From NCBI GenBank assembly GCA_002285055.1, contig NQYJ01000001.1, positions 1 to 64,000 of the forward strand: a stretch of DNA of 64,000 nucleotides, given 5' to 3'. The stretch comes from Candidatus Izimoplasma sp. ZiA1. GTDB taxonomy: Bacteria; Bacillota_I; Bacilli_A; Izemoplasmatales; Izemoplasmataceae. Of this stretch, positions 16,359 through 23,989 are shown piece after piece (position 1 is the stretch's first letter; each line of letters opens with the position of its first letter). The position numbers and the translations under genes are program-made. The notes below the pieces were generated by a model. That model did no database searches. It saw only the letters and a program-made list of their open reading frames with translations, and was not told where the DNA came from.

Positions 16359-17280
16359 TTTCATTCTCCTTTACTGCCTTCAAGGTTTTATTAAGTGAGG
16401 CAATGTCTTCAATATTTAATATCGTTAATTTTCGATTAATCTTTTTAACAAATCCGCTTAAAGCCTTTCCGGGTCCAAGCTCAATAAAAGTATCAATACC
16501 AGCTTCTAACATTTTTTCAATCATCTGAAAAAACATAACGCTAGAAGTTATTTGTGATGACATAACATTTTTAATGTTTTCTTTAAAATAATCCCCAGTT
16601 GTATTAATCAATAATTTATTTAGTGGTTCATTAAGAGTAATTCCCTTCAAATATTCAGTAAAACTTATTCTTGCTTCTTCCATATACTTAGAATGGAAAG
16701 CCCCACTTGTGTTTAACAAAATTGCTCTTTTAGCACCATTATCTAATAGTTCCTCGTTAGCAATAATTACTGATTCTTTATCACCAGTTATAACTGTTTG
16801 TCCATAAGTATTGTAGTTAGCAATTGATACTTCACCTTCAAACTTTGACAACACTTTTTTTATTTCACTAGGTTCCATTCCTAGAATTGCACTCATCCCA
16901 CCATTCACTTTACTTGCAGACTCACTCATAAATTTTGAACGATTCATAATTATGTCTAACCCTTGTTCAAAATCAAAAACTTCAGAGTCCAAATATGCAC
17001 CATATTCTCCTAAACTAAGACCAGCAGTCAAATCTGATGTGACTCCAAAACTATTTATTAATCTTTTTAAAGCAACTTCAAATGTAAAAATTGCTAGTTG
17101 TGCGTATTTTGTATCATTTAGTTTTTCGTTCTCACTAAAAATAATGCTAGTTAAATCATATCCTAAAAATGTGTTAGCTTCTATAAATGTATCCTTAACA
17201 ATTTGATACTCATCATATAGTTCTTTACCCATAAAAGAGTATTGAGAACCTTGTCCTGAAAATAGAAATGCTATCTTCAT
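16345..17280 (-). CDS. fabD: malonyl-CoA:ACP transacylase
   Basis: Transfers malonyl from CoA to ACP. The N-terminal FLFSGQGSQY, the nucleophile elbow GLSLGEYGAY (Ser near residue 92) and a catalytic His (SGAFHSKYM, near 200) are all present. Length 311 is typical. It overlaps fabK by 4 bases and fabG by about 14, so translation is coupled. Confidence 0.96.
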   Translation of the reverse strand: MKIAFLFSGQGSQYSFMGKELYDEYQIVKDTFIEANTFLGYDLTSIIFSENEKLNDTKYAQLAIFTFEVALKRLINSFGVTSDLTAGLSLGEYGAYLDSEVFDFEQGLDIIMNRSKFMSESASKVNGGMSAILGMEPSEIKKVLSKFEGEVSIANYNTYGQTVITGDKESVIIANEELLDNGAKRAILLNTSGAFHSKYMEEARISFTEYLKGITLNEPLNKLLINTTGDYFKENIKNVMSSQITSSVMFFQMIEKMLEAGIDTFIELGPGKALSGFVKKINRKLTILNIEDIASLNKTLKAVKENENGTI

Positions 17281-18206
17281 TTAAGTTCACCACTGTATAC
17301 TTTACTCTTAAGAAACAAATCATCCAAAATAGCTTTAACACTTCTAATTTCCTTTACAAGACCTGCAACTTGACCTGCCATAACAGAACCATAATCCATG
17401 TCTCCATCAAAAACAGCTTTTCGTAGTGATCCTAAAGTTAGTTTTTCCATTTCCTCTAAAGGAACATTTTTTTCTTTAGTCATTCTTAGATACTCGCGAC
17501 TCATTTTATTTTTCAATACACGAACAGGTGCACCAGTACTTCGACCTGTAACTACAGTATCTGTATCTTTAGACTTTACAATTTTATTTTTGTAGTTTTC
17601 ATGAACTGGACATTCAATAGAAGCTAGTAATACAGTACCAATTTGAATTCCACTTGCTCCTAGCATAAAACTAGCATCAACACCTCTTGAATCAGCAATA
17701 CCCCCTGCTGCAATAACAGGAATGCTTATAGCATCAACAACTTGTGGTACAAGTGTAAATGTTGTAAGTTCACCAACATGACCACCAGCTTCAGTACCTT
17801 CAACAATAACTGCATCAGCTCCAACTCTCTGAACCCTCTTAGCTAAGCTAACACTTGGAACTACAGGAATGACTTTGATTCCAGCATTTTTCCATTTATC
17901 TATATAAATTCCTGGATTACCTGCACCAGTTGTAATTATTTTGATTCCTTCTTCTATTACCATATCACTAATTTTTTCTGCATGTGGACTCATTAGCATA
18001 ATGTTTACACCAAAGGGCTTATCTGTTAATTCTTTACAAAGTTTGATTTCTGATCTAACTTTATCAACATCCCAACCTCCAGCACCGATCAATCCTAATC
18101 CACCGGCATTTGACACAGCACTGGCCAATCTATGATCAGCAATATTTGCCATACCACCTTGGATTACAGGATATTTTGTACCTAATAATTCAGTTATTAT
18201 ATTCAT
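17277..18206 (-). CDS. fabK: enoyl-ACP reductase, FMN-dependent
   Basis: TIM-barrel flavoenzyme of the FabK/nitronate monooxygenase family that reduces enoyl-ACP in the last elongation step. PVIQGGMANIADHRLA at the N-terminus, GTEAGGHVGE for FMN binding and AAGGIADSRG are characteristic. Its place between fabH and fabD supports FabK over a nitronate monooxygenase. No FabI is seen in the window, so this is probably the enoyl reductase, as in streptococci and clostridia. Confidence 0.93.
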   Translation of the reverse strand: MNIITELLGTKYPVIQGGMANIADHRLASAVSNAGGLGLIGAGGWDVDKVRSEIKLCKELTDKPFGVNIMLMSPHAEKISDMVIEEGIKIITTGAGNPGIYIDKWKNAGIKVIPVVPSVSLAKRVQRVGADAVIVEGTEAGGHVGELTTFTLVPQVVDAISIPVIAAGGIADSRGVDASFMLGASGIQIGTVLLASIECPVHENYKNKIVKSKDTDTVVTGRSTGAPVRVLKNKMSREYLRMTKEKNVPLEEMEKLTLGSLRKAVFDGDMDYGSVMAGQVAGLVKEIRSVKAILDDLFLKSKVYSGELK

Positions 18207-18210
18207 AGTT

Positions 18211-19179
18211 TTATAATTCTATTAATGCCCCACCCCACGTTAAGCCTCCGCCAAACGCAACTGTTGCAAATAGATCTCCTTCCTGTAGTTTTCCGGATTT
18301 AATAGCTTCATCTAGTGCTATTGCAACACTTGCTGCTGAAGTGTTTCCATAGCGATGGATATTTAAGAACATTTTCTCTTTAGGATATTTTAAATCTCTT
18401 GCAGCTTTGTCAATTATTCTTTCATTAGCTTGATGAGCAACAATGTAATTAATATCATCTAAAGTTATATTGTTTCTATCTAGTAAATTATTGATAGTTG
18501 CAGGAACTATTCTAGTAGCAAACTTAAATACTTCAGCACCTTTCATATGAATATGATCCATTTCAAACTTTTGATTTTGATAAGGATCCTTTATATCAAG
18601 ATTTTTCATTTTTAAGAGATCATCTTTATCTCCTCTAGCTCCAGTAATAACATCTTTAATTTTATTTTTATCACTTCTTGAAACTATCATTGCCCCAGCT
18701 CCATCACCAAACAATACACAAGTGTTTCGATCAGACCAGTCTGTTAATCTAGTCAAAGTCTCAGCCCCAACAATAAGAGCATTATTGTATGCACCGCTTC
18801 TAATCATTTTATCAGCAATTTCAAGAGCATACATAAACCCACTACAAGCAGCATTTATATCAAAAGACATAATTTCGTTAAGTTCCAATCTTGCTTGTAA
18901 TAACTGCGAAACACCTGGAAATACATTATCGCCTGAAACAGTTGCAACAATTAATAAATCGATATCTTCTTTTTTTAAACCCGCATCTTTTATAGCTATT
19001 GATGCCGCGTTATAAGCTAAATCAGAAGTGTTCTCATCAGTGACAATTCTTCTTTCTTTAATCCCTGTTCTAGATACTATCCATTCATCATTAGTTTCCA
19101 CTATATTTTCTAAATCTTTATTAGTTAATATTTTTTTTGGCAAGTACGAACCTGTTCCTAATATTTTTGTATATATCAT
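18211..19179 (-). CDS. fabH: 3-oxoacyl-ACP synthase III
   Basis: Starts fatty acid synthesis by condensing an acyl-CoA with malonyl-ACP. The triad is Cys in AACSGFMYAL (near 110), His in VAHQANERI (near 247) and Asn in GNTSAASV (near 277). The N-terminal NDEWIVSRTGIKERR is conserved. Length 322 is normal. Its ATG shares a base with the accA stop (TAATG). Confidence 0.97.
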   Translation of the reverse strand: MIYTKILGTGSYLPKKILTNKDLENIVETNDEWIVSRTGIKERRIVTDENTSDLAYNAASIAIKDAGLKKEDIDLLIVATVSGDNVFPGVSQLLQARLELNEIMSFDINAACSGFMYALEIADKMIRSGAYNNALIVGAETLTRLTDWSDRNTCVLFGDGAGAMIVSRSDKNKIKDVITGARGDKDDLLKMKNLDIKDPYQNQKFEMDHIHMKGAEVFKFATRIVPATINNLLDRNNITLDDINYIVAHQANERIIDKAARDLKYPKEKMFLNIHRYGNTSAASVAIALDEAIKSGKLQEGDLFATVAFGGGLTWGGALIEL

Positions 19180-20132
19180 TATTTCACTCCCTTTAAATTA
19201 TCGTAATTAAAACGTTGGAAAAATCCAAATTTTCTAAACTTAAGATATCTTTCTTCCTTAACACGATAACTTGCTAATGTACTCAATAAAGCTAACTCTT
19301 CGACTATTGCTTCTTTAACATTATCAAAAGTTTTATTTCGATTAAAGTGTGCCCCGCCTAGAGGTTCTTTAATAATTCTATCAATAATCTCATAATCATA
19401 TAAATCATAACTCGTTAATTTCATAGCATCTGCGGCCATAGAAGCCTTAGATGCATCTTTCCAGAGAATGGTAGCATAACCTTCAGGGGATAGAATTGAG
19501 TAAATGGCATTTTCTAACATTAAAACTTTATTCCCGACTCCCAGTGCTAATGCACCACCGCTTCCACCTTCACCAATAATAATTGAAATGATTGGGACAG
19601 TTAGTTCACTCATTCTCATTAAATTTTTAGCTATAGCTTCACCTTGACCTCGTTCCTCAGCACCTATCCCAGGATAAGCACCAGGAGTATCTATTAAAGT
19701 AATTATTGGTCTTTTGAATTTTTCGGCTTGTTCCATTAATCTTAATGCTTTTCGATATCCCTCAGGATGAGGCATTGCAAAATTTCTTTCAAGATTCTCA
19801 TCTAGAGTTTTTCCTTTTTGCTGTGCAATAACTGTTACACTTTGATTATTAAGCCTAGCTATTCCACCAATAATAGATTTATCATCTCTAAATAATCTAT
19901 CACCATGAAACTCAATAAAATCATCAAAAACGTATTCAATATAATCTTTAGCAGTAGGACGTTCTTGATGCCTCGCTAATAAAACTCTATCCCAAGCTGT
20001 TAATGAAGTCATTGCTTTTTTCTTATAAATATCTATTTCTTTTTTTAGACTATCAATTAACTCAGGACTGTCTAACTCTAAAATTTTATTTTCAAGTTCT
20101 CTTACTTTTCTTTCTTTTGCTAATATATCCAT
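19179..20132 (-). CDS. accA: acetyl-CoA carboxylase carboxyltransferase alpha subunit
   Basis: With AccD it transfers carboxyl from biotin to acetyl-CoA. The 317-residue protein contains DYIEYVFDDFIEFHGDRLF, LIDTPGAYPGIGAEERGQ and GEGGSGGALALGVGN, the crotonase-fold oxyanion region. Operon order is accB-accC-accD-accA, with one- to three-base junctions. Confidence 0.97.
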   Translation of the reverse strand: MDILAKERKVRELENKILELDSPELIDSLKKEIDIYKKKAMTSLTAWDRVLLARHQERPTAKDYIEYVFDDFIEFHGDRLFRDDKSIIGGIARLNNQSVTVIAQQKGKTLDENLERNFAMPHPEGYRKALRLMEQAEKFKRPIITLIDTPGAYPGIGAEERGQGEAIAKNLMRMSELTVPIISIIIGEGGSGGALALGVGNKVLMLENAIYSILSPEGYATILWKDASKASMAADAMKLTSYDLYDYEIIDRIIKEPLGGAHFNRNKTFDNVKEAIVEELALLSTLASYRVKEERYLKFRKFGFFQRFNYDNLKGVK

Positions 20133-20134
20133 AA

Positions 20135-21013
20135 TTATTCACCTTTATGCCATAAAAGAATTTTAGATAAAGTTTCTTTTATGTCCTTTCTATGAACAAC
20201 TTTGTCAATAAATCCTTTTTCCTGTAAAAACTCACTTCTTTGAAAGCCTTCTGGAAGTTTTTCATTAATAGTTTGCTCAATCACACGTGGACCTGCAAAC
20301 CCAATAAGTGCACCTGGTTCGGCTAATATAATATCTCCTAGAGTTGCAAAAGATGCTGTAACTCCACCTGTAGTCGGATGTGTTAAAACACTAACATACA
20401 ACAAACCCATACTACTATGTTTTGAGACAGCAGCACTAGTTTTTGCCATCTGCATTAAGCTAAAAATCCCTTCTTGCATTCTCGCTCCTCCTGAAGCTGT
20501 AAAAATTACAATAGGAAGTTTTTTATACATTGCATACTCAAAACTTTTTGTAACTTTCTCACCGACAACGCTACCCATACTACCCATTAAAAAGTAACTA
20601 TCCATCACACCTACTACAACAGGTGTTTGATTTATTTCAGCATAACCATAAATATATGCCTCATCAAGAGAGGTTTTTTCTTTGTTTACAGCAATTTTCT
20701 CTTCATATCCATCTTGGAATAAAGGATTTAGTGTAATATATCCATGACCTTTTTCAAAAAACGTGTTCGTATCAACAATAAGTTTAATACGATCAATCCC
20801 TCGAACTCTAAAATGTTCATCACAGTTTTTACAAACAAACTCATGCTCAACTATTTCTTTAATATTTATTGTAGACTTGCACTTCGGACATTGTTCATAA
20901 AGACCACTTGGCACATCAATTTTGTCACTAATTACAGTAACTTTGTTTCTTGCGATATGATACTCTTTTTTCATACTTCTTCTGTTATCAAATATCTTCT
21001 TAAGTTCACTCAT
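20135..21013 (-). CDS. accD: acetyl-CoA carboxylase carboxyltransferase beta subunit
   Basis: Partner of AccA. An N-terminal zinc ribbon is visible as CPKCKST and CKNCDEHF (residues about 41-64), followed by the carboxyltransferase core with ASGGARMQEGIFSLMQMAKT and PTTGGVTASFA. Length 292 is normal. Its ATG overlaps the accC stop. Confidence 0.97.
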   Translation of the reverse strand: MSELKKIFDNRRSMKKEYHIARNKVTVISDKIDVPSGLYEQCPKCKSTINIKEIVEHEFVCKNCDEHFRVRGIDRIKLIVDTNTFFEKGHGYITLNPLFQDGYEEKIAVNKEKTSLDEAYIYGYAEINQTPVVVGVMDSYFLMGSMGSVVGEKVTKSFEYAMYKKLPIVIFTASGGARMQEGIFSLMQMAKTSAAVSKHSSMGLLYVSVLTHPTTGGVTASFATLGDIILAEPGALIGFAGPRVIEQTINEKLPEGFQRSEFLQEKGFIDKVVHRKDIKETLSKILLWHKGE

Positions 21014-22368
21014 TATTCCGTGTACTCCATTAAGAAAGACATTTTTTTCTCAATAAAACCTGTGTTAAAAGAACCTTTAACATAATCAGGATTATTCAAA
21101 ATCATATAACAGAAAGTTTGATTAGTATCAACGCCGCTGATAACTAATTCTTCAAGAGTAGCTCTCATTTTCCTAATTGCATCTAATCTTGTTTCTCCAT
21201 ATACAATAACTTTCCCCATCATTGAATCATAATATGGAGGAATTTTGTAACCTTGGTATATAAAACTATCAAATCTTATTCCATGTCCACTTGGCACATG
21301 CAAAAGCTTAATTGTACCAGGACTTGGTCTAAAGTTTTCTTTTGGATTTTCTGCATTTATTCGGCACTCTATGGCGTGCCCTTTTAGTTTTATGTCTTCT
21401 TGTTTATATTTTAGTTCTTTACCAGCGGCAATATTAATCTGTTCTTTAATAAGGTCAATTCCAGTAACCATCTCAGTGACAGGATGCTCGACTTGAATTC
21501 TTGTATTCATTTCAATAAAATAAAAATCATTGCCGCTTACTAAAAACTCAATAGTCCCAGCATTCTCATATTTTACAGATTTTGCAGCTTTAATAGCTGC
21601 ATCTCCCATTCTTGTTCTTAAGTCTTCACTAATCAAACTAGGGGCTTCTTCAATAACCTTTTGATTTCTTCTTTGGATTGAACAGTCTCTTTCTCCAAGA
21701 TGGATAACATTACCATATTTGTCAGCTAGAATTTGAAACTCTATATGTTTGGGATTTTCAACAAATTTTTCTAAGTACATCGTTCCATCACCAAAAGCAT
21801 TTATTGCTTCCATTTGAGCGGTTTCATATTGATTCTTAAACTCGCCCTTATTTCTTGCAACTCTCATTCCTCGACCTCCACCACCTGAACTAGCTTTAAT
21901 CAAAACTGGATACCCAATTTTCTCAGATAATTTCATAGCCTCATCAATGCTTTCTAACGCACCTTTGCTCCCTGGAACAACTGGAACATTTGCGTCAATC
22001 ATAATTTCTCTTGCCTTAGATTTATTCCCCATTTTATCAATCACACTTCCATCTGGGCCAATAAATCTAATCCCTACTTCTTTACAAAGTGTAGAAAAAG
22101 CACTATTTTCACTTAAAAATCCAAAACCTGGATGAATGGCTTCGGCACCTTTACTAACAGCAGCACTAATAATATTTTCCATATTCAAATAAGACTCATT
22201 ACTTTTTGGTGGTCCAATGCAAACTGATTCATCTGCAATTTGAACGTGTAAGGAATCTGCATCAGCAGTTGAATAAACAGCAACTGTTTTTATACCCATT
22301 TGTTTACAAGCTCTTATGATCCTAACAGCTATTTCACCACGATTAGCAATTAATATCTTTTGAAACAT
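21013..22368 (-). CDS. accC: biotin carboxylase
   Basis: ATP-grasp enzyme that carboxylates the biotin on AccB with bicarbonate. LIANRGEIAVRIIRACK at the N-terminus, the glycine-rich ATP loop KASSGGGGRGMR, and the catalytic FIEMNTRIQVEHPVTE are all present. Length 451 is normal. It starts at the accB stop. Confidence 0.98.
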   Translation of the reverse strand: MFQKILIANRGEIAVRIIRACKQMGIKTVAVYSTADADSLHVQIADESVCIGPPKSNESYLNMENIISAAVSKGAEAIHPGFGFLSENSAFSTLCKEVGIRFIGPDGSVIDKMGNKSKAREIMIDANVPVVPGSKGALESIDEAMKLSEKIGYPVLIKASSGGGGRGMRVARNKGEFKNQYETAQMEAINAFGDGTMYLEKFVENPKHIEFQILADKYGNVIHLGERDCSIQRRNQKVIEEAPSLISEDLRTRMGDAAIKAAKSVKYENAGTIEFLVSGNDFYFIEMNTRIQVEHPVTEMVTGIDLIKEQINIAAGKELKYKQEDIKLKGHAIECRINAENPKENFRPSPGTIKLLHVPSGHGIRFDSFIYQGYKIPPYYDSMMGKVIVYGETRLDAIRKMRATLEELVISGVDTNQTFCYMILNNPDYVKGSFNTGFIEKKMSFLMEYTE

Positions 22369-22820
22369 TAAAGTTCCTCAATCTCAATGATAACTTGATC
22401 AAATTCAACCATCGTTGAATCACTAACATTTATTGCCTTAACAATTCCAGCTACAGGTGATTTTATTTCATTCATTACTTTCATCGCTTCAATGATAAAT
22501 AATGTATCCCCTTTGCTTACTTGTTGGTTTAAGCTAACATATGGTCTTGCATCTGGGTTAGGTGAATCATAATAAGTTCCAACCAGTGGAGCTTTTATCT
22601 CTAAGTTATTACTTATCACTTCTTTACTCTCCAACTTTGGTGTCTCATTAATTGACTGATTATGTTGAGACACCACTGGAGAATAAACAGGAGAAACAGT
22701 TGGTGTTATAAGGTCAGCTTTTTCAAGCTTTATAGTTAATCCATCTTCATTTATTTCTAGTTTATGTATATTAGAATCTTCGAATTCCTTCATAAGATTT
22801 TTAATTTGTCTTAAATCCAT
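22368..22820 (-). CDS. accB: biotin carboxyl carrier protein
   Basis: Carries biotin for acetyl-CoA carboxylase. The C-terminal biotinyl domain has the EAMKVMNEI lysine site (Lys near residue 116), and the N-terminal half is a charged region plus a Pro/Ser-rich linker. Length 150 is typical. It is the first gene of the acc-fab operon; an operator palindrome lies at 22843-22855, between its start and the acpP terminator. Confidence 0.96.
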   Translation of the reverse strand: MDLRQIKNLMKEFEDSNIHKLEINEDGLTIKLEKADLITPTVSPVYSPVVSQHNQSINETPKLESKEVISNNLEIKAPLVGTYYDSPNPDARPYVSLNQQVSKGDTLFIIEAMKVMNEIKSPVAGIVKAINVSDSTMVEFDQVIIEIEEL

Positions 22821-22842
22821 ATCTAAATACCTCCGTTTTTAT

Positions 22843-22855
22843 TTTGATATTCAAA
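22843..22855. promoter_or_regulatory. FabT-like operator upstream of accB
   Basis: TTTGATATTCAAA, an exact TTTGA-N3-TCAAA palindrome in the 50 bases between the acpP terminator and accB. The same form as the FabT box of streptococci (core TTTGATTATCAAA), and repeated before acpP and bioY. Confidence 0.65.
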
Positions 22856-22868
22856 TCTATTTTTGATT

Positions 22869-22909
22869 AAAAAAAATAAGTAAAGATTTTCATGAGAAAA
22901 TCTTTACTT
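22869..22909 (-). terminator. terminator after acpP
   Basis: Perfect 14-bp stem (22878-22891 with 22896-22909), 4-base loop, then eight consecutive U on the minus strand. The acpP stop is inside or next to the stem. It isolates acpP from the acc-fab operon, at least in part. Confidence 0.92.
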
Positions 22910-23131
22910 CTCACCTTCTATAAACTTAACAATTTGTCCTACAGTTTTAAAAGATTGTGCAACTTCATCACTTACTTTTACTTCAAACTCATCTTCAATT
23001 GCCATAATTAATTCAACAGCATCAAGTGAATCTGCTCCTAAATCATCAGTGATATTTGCTTCTAGTGTTATTTCGCTTTCTTCAACACCTAATTCGTCTA
23101 CTATAATTCCTTTAAGTTTTTCTAAAATCAT
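22904..23131 (-). CDS. acpP: acyl carrier protein
   Basis: Carries growing acyl chains on phosphopantetheine. The attachment site is [21 protein letters not shown], with Ser near residue 35. The ATG at 23131 (GGAGGTAAG upstream) gives 75 residues, the normal ACP size; the open frame to 23146 begins inside the RBS. It has its own strong promoter and operator. Confidence 0.96.
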   Translation of the reverse strand: MILEKLKGIIVDELGVEESEITLEANITDDLGADSLDAVELIMAIEDEFEVKVSDEVAQSFKTVGQIVKFIEGEK

Positions 23132-23166
23132 TAATCTTACCTCCATTTTTATTTAAAATCTGTTTT

Positions 23167-23195
23167 ATTATACTATCTATCTATTTTGAAGTCAA
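23167..23195 (-). promoter_or_regulatory. acpP promoter
   Basis: Minus strand TTGACT at 23190-23195, exact 17-base spacer and TATAAT at 23167-23172. A degenerate copy of the neighbouring operator half-sites overlaps the -35 and spacer. Confidence 0.88.
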
Positions 23196-23197
23196 TA

Positions 23198-23216
23198 TAT
23201 TTTGAAGTTCAAAATA
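23198..23216. promoter_or_regulatory. FabT-like operator upstream of acpP
   Basis: Perfect 19-base palindrome with arms TATTTTGAA and TTCAAAATA, containing TTTGA-N3-TCAAA. It sits just above the -35 of the acpP promoter. A directly repeated TATTTTGAAGT half overlaps that -35 at 23182-23192. Confidence 0.7.
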
Positions 23217-23241
23217 AATGAGCGTTTATTCATATAAATGA

Positions 23242-23778
23242 CTATTCATATGTAATTTGATTACGCATGCGTTTGTATACATATGAAGCCGCAATTATCT
23301 TTATAATATCCCCAGGGAGATAACTCCAAAAACTTAATAGCAGTGGTAAATAACTCACTTCTAAGTAGTGTGATAAATATGCTGCTCCACTCATATAAAT
23401 CAAGATATTTATGATGAACATAAATGGACCAATTAACCAAATATTCTTATTTATAATCTTTATATTTTTTAACAACCCTGTAATAAAGGCTGCAATTGGG
23501 AAAAAGAATAAGAAGCCTGAGGTTGCTCCTAGTAAAACTCCAAGTCCACTACTTCCTCCTGAAAACATTGGTAATCCCATTGCTCCCATAACTAAATACA
23601 CAACAATACTTAAAAAGGCTTTTTTTGGGCCAAGTAGTAATCCAGCAATAAAAACAAACAATGTTTGTAAAGTAATCGGAGCATATCCTCCAAACGGGAT
23701 CGAGATTGTAGATGTTGCACCCATTATTGCAGGGAATAATGCAATTAATGTTATATCTTTAATTTTACTGTTTTTCAT
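23242..23778 (-). CDS. bioY: biotin transporter BioY (ECF S component)
   Basis: Membrane protein of 178 residues with about six segments and the BioY signature: IPFGGYAPITLQTLFVFIAG near the N-terminus and GATSGFLFFFPIAAFITG in the middle. It supplies biotin, needed by AccB encoded nearby. The ATG at 23778 has no visible RBS; a GGAGG lies 65 bases upstream and an in-frame TAA precedes the ATG. Its promoter overlaps a FabT-like operator, linking it to fatty acid synthesis rather than to a BirA-type site. Confidence 0.93.
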   Translation of the reverse strand: MKNSKIKDITLIALFPAIMGATSTISIPFGGYAPITLQTLFVFIAGLLLGPKKAFLSIVVYLVMGAMGLPMFSGGSSGLGVLLGATSGFLFFFPIAAFITGLLKNIKIINKNIWLIGPFMFIINILIYMSGAAYLSHYLEVSYLPLLLSFWSYLPGDIIKIIAASYVYKRMRNQITYE

Positions 23779-23787
23779 TTATAATTT

Positions 23788-23808
23788 TTAATCAATATTT
23801 TTGATTAA
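23788..23808. repeat. inverted repeat in the bioY leader
   Basis: Perfect 8-base arms TTAATCAA/TTGATTAA with a 5-base loop, ten bases before the bioY ATG. The 13-mer TATTTTTGATTAA within it also occurs upstream of accB at 22858-22870. It may be a second operator or a translation-control hairpin. Confidence 0.45.
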
Positions 23809-23851
23809 TCTCGCTTTCTTAATAATTAATATTTACAGTTTTCCTCCAGTA

Positions 23852-23889
23852 CATAAAACTATATTACAATTTATTTTGAATGTCAAATG
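23852..23889 (-). promoter_or_regulatory. bioY promoter with overlapping FabT-like operator
   Basis: Minus strand TTGACA, exact 17-base spacer and TATAGT. The palindrome TTTGACATTCAAA (23875-23887) covers the -35 hexamer itself, so a bound repressor would exclude RNA polymerase. Confidence 0.8.
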
Positions 23890-23940
23890 AAATTGTACTC
23901 ATACGATTATTAAACAGCTTAAATAAGGTGTTTACAGTTA

Positions 23941-23980
23941 ATTAAAAAGATGATAATCTGAAGATTATCATCTTTTATTT
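23941..23980. terminator. terminator after the hydrogenase operon
   Basis: Perfect 14-bp stem AAAAGATGATAATC/GATTATCATCTTTT with a 4-base loop, following the hydA stop; T-rich flanks on the minus strand. Confidence 0.85.
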
Positions 23981-23989
23981 AGTCATTTA

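Noticed and set aside
20744..21085. Plus-strand 113-residue frame
   Set aside because: It lies wholly opposite accD/accC, with no RBS; a shadow of highly conserved genes.
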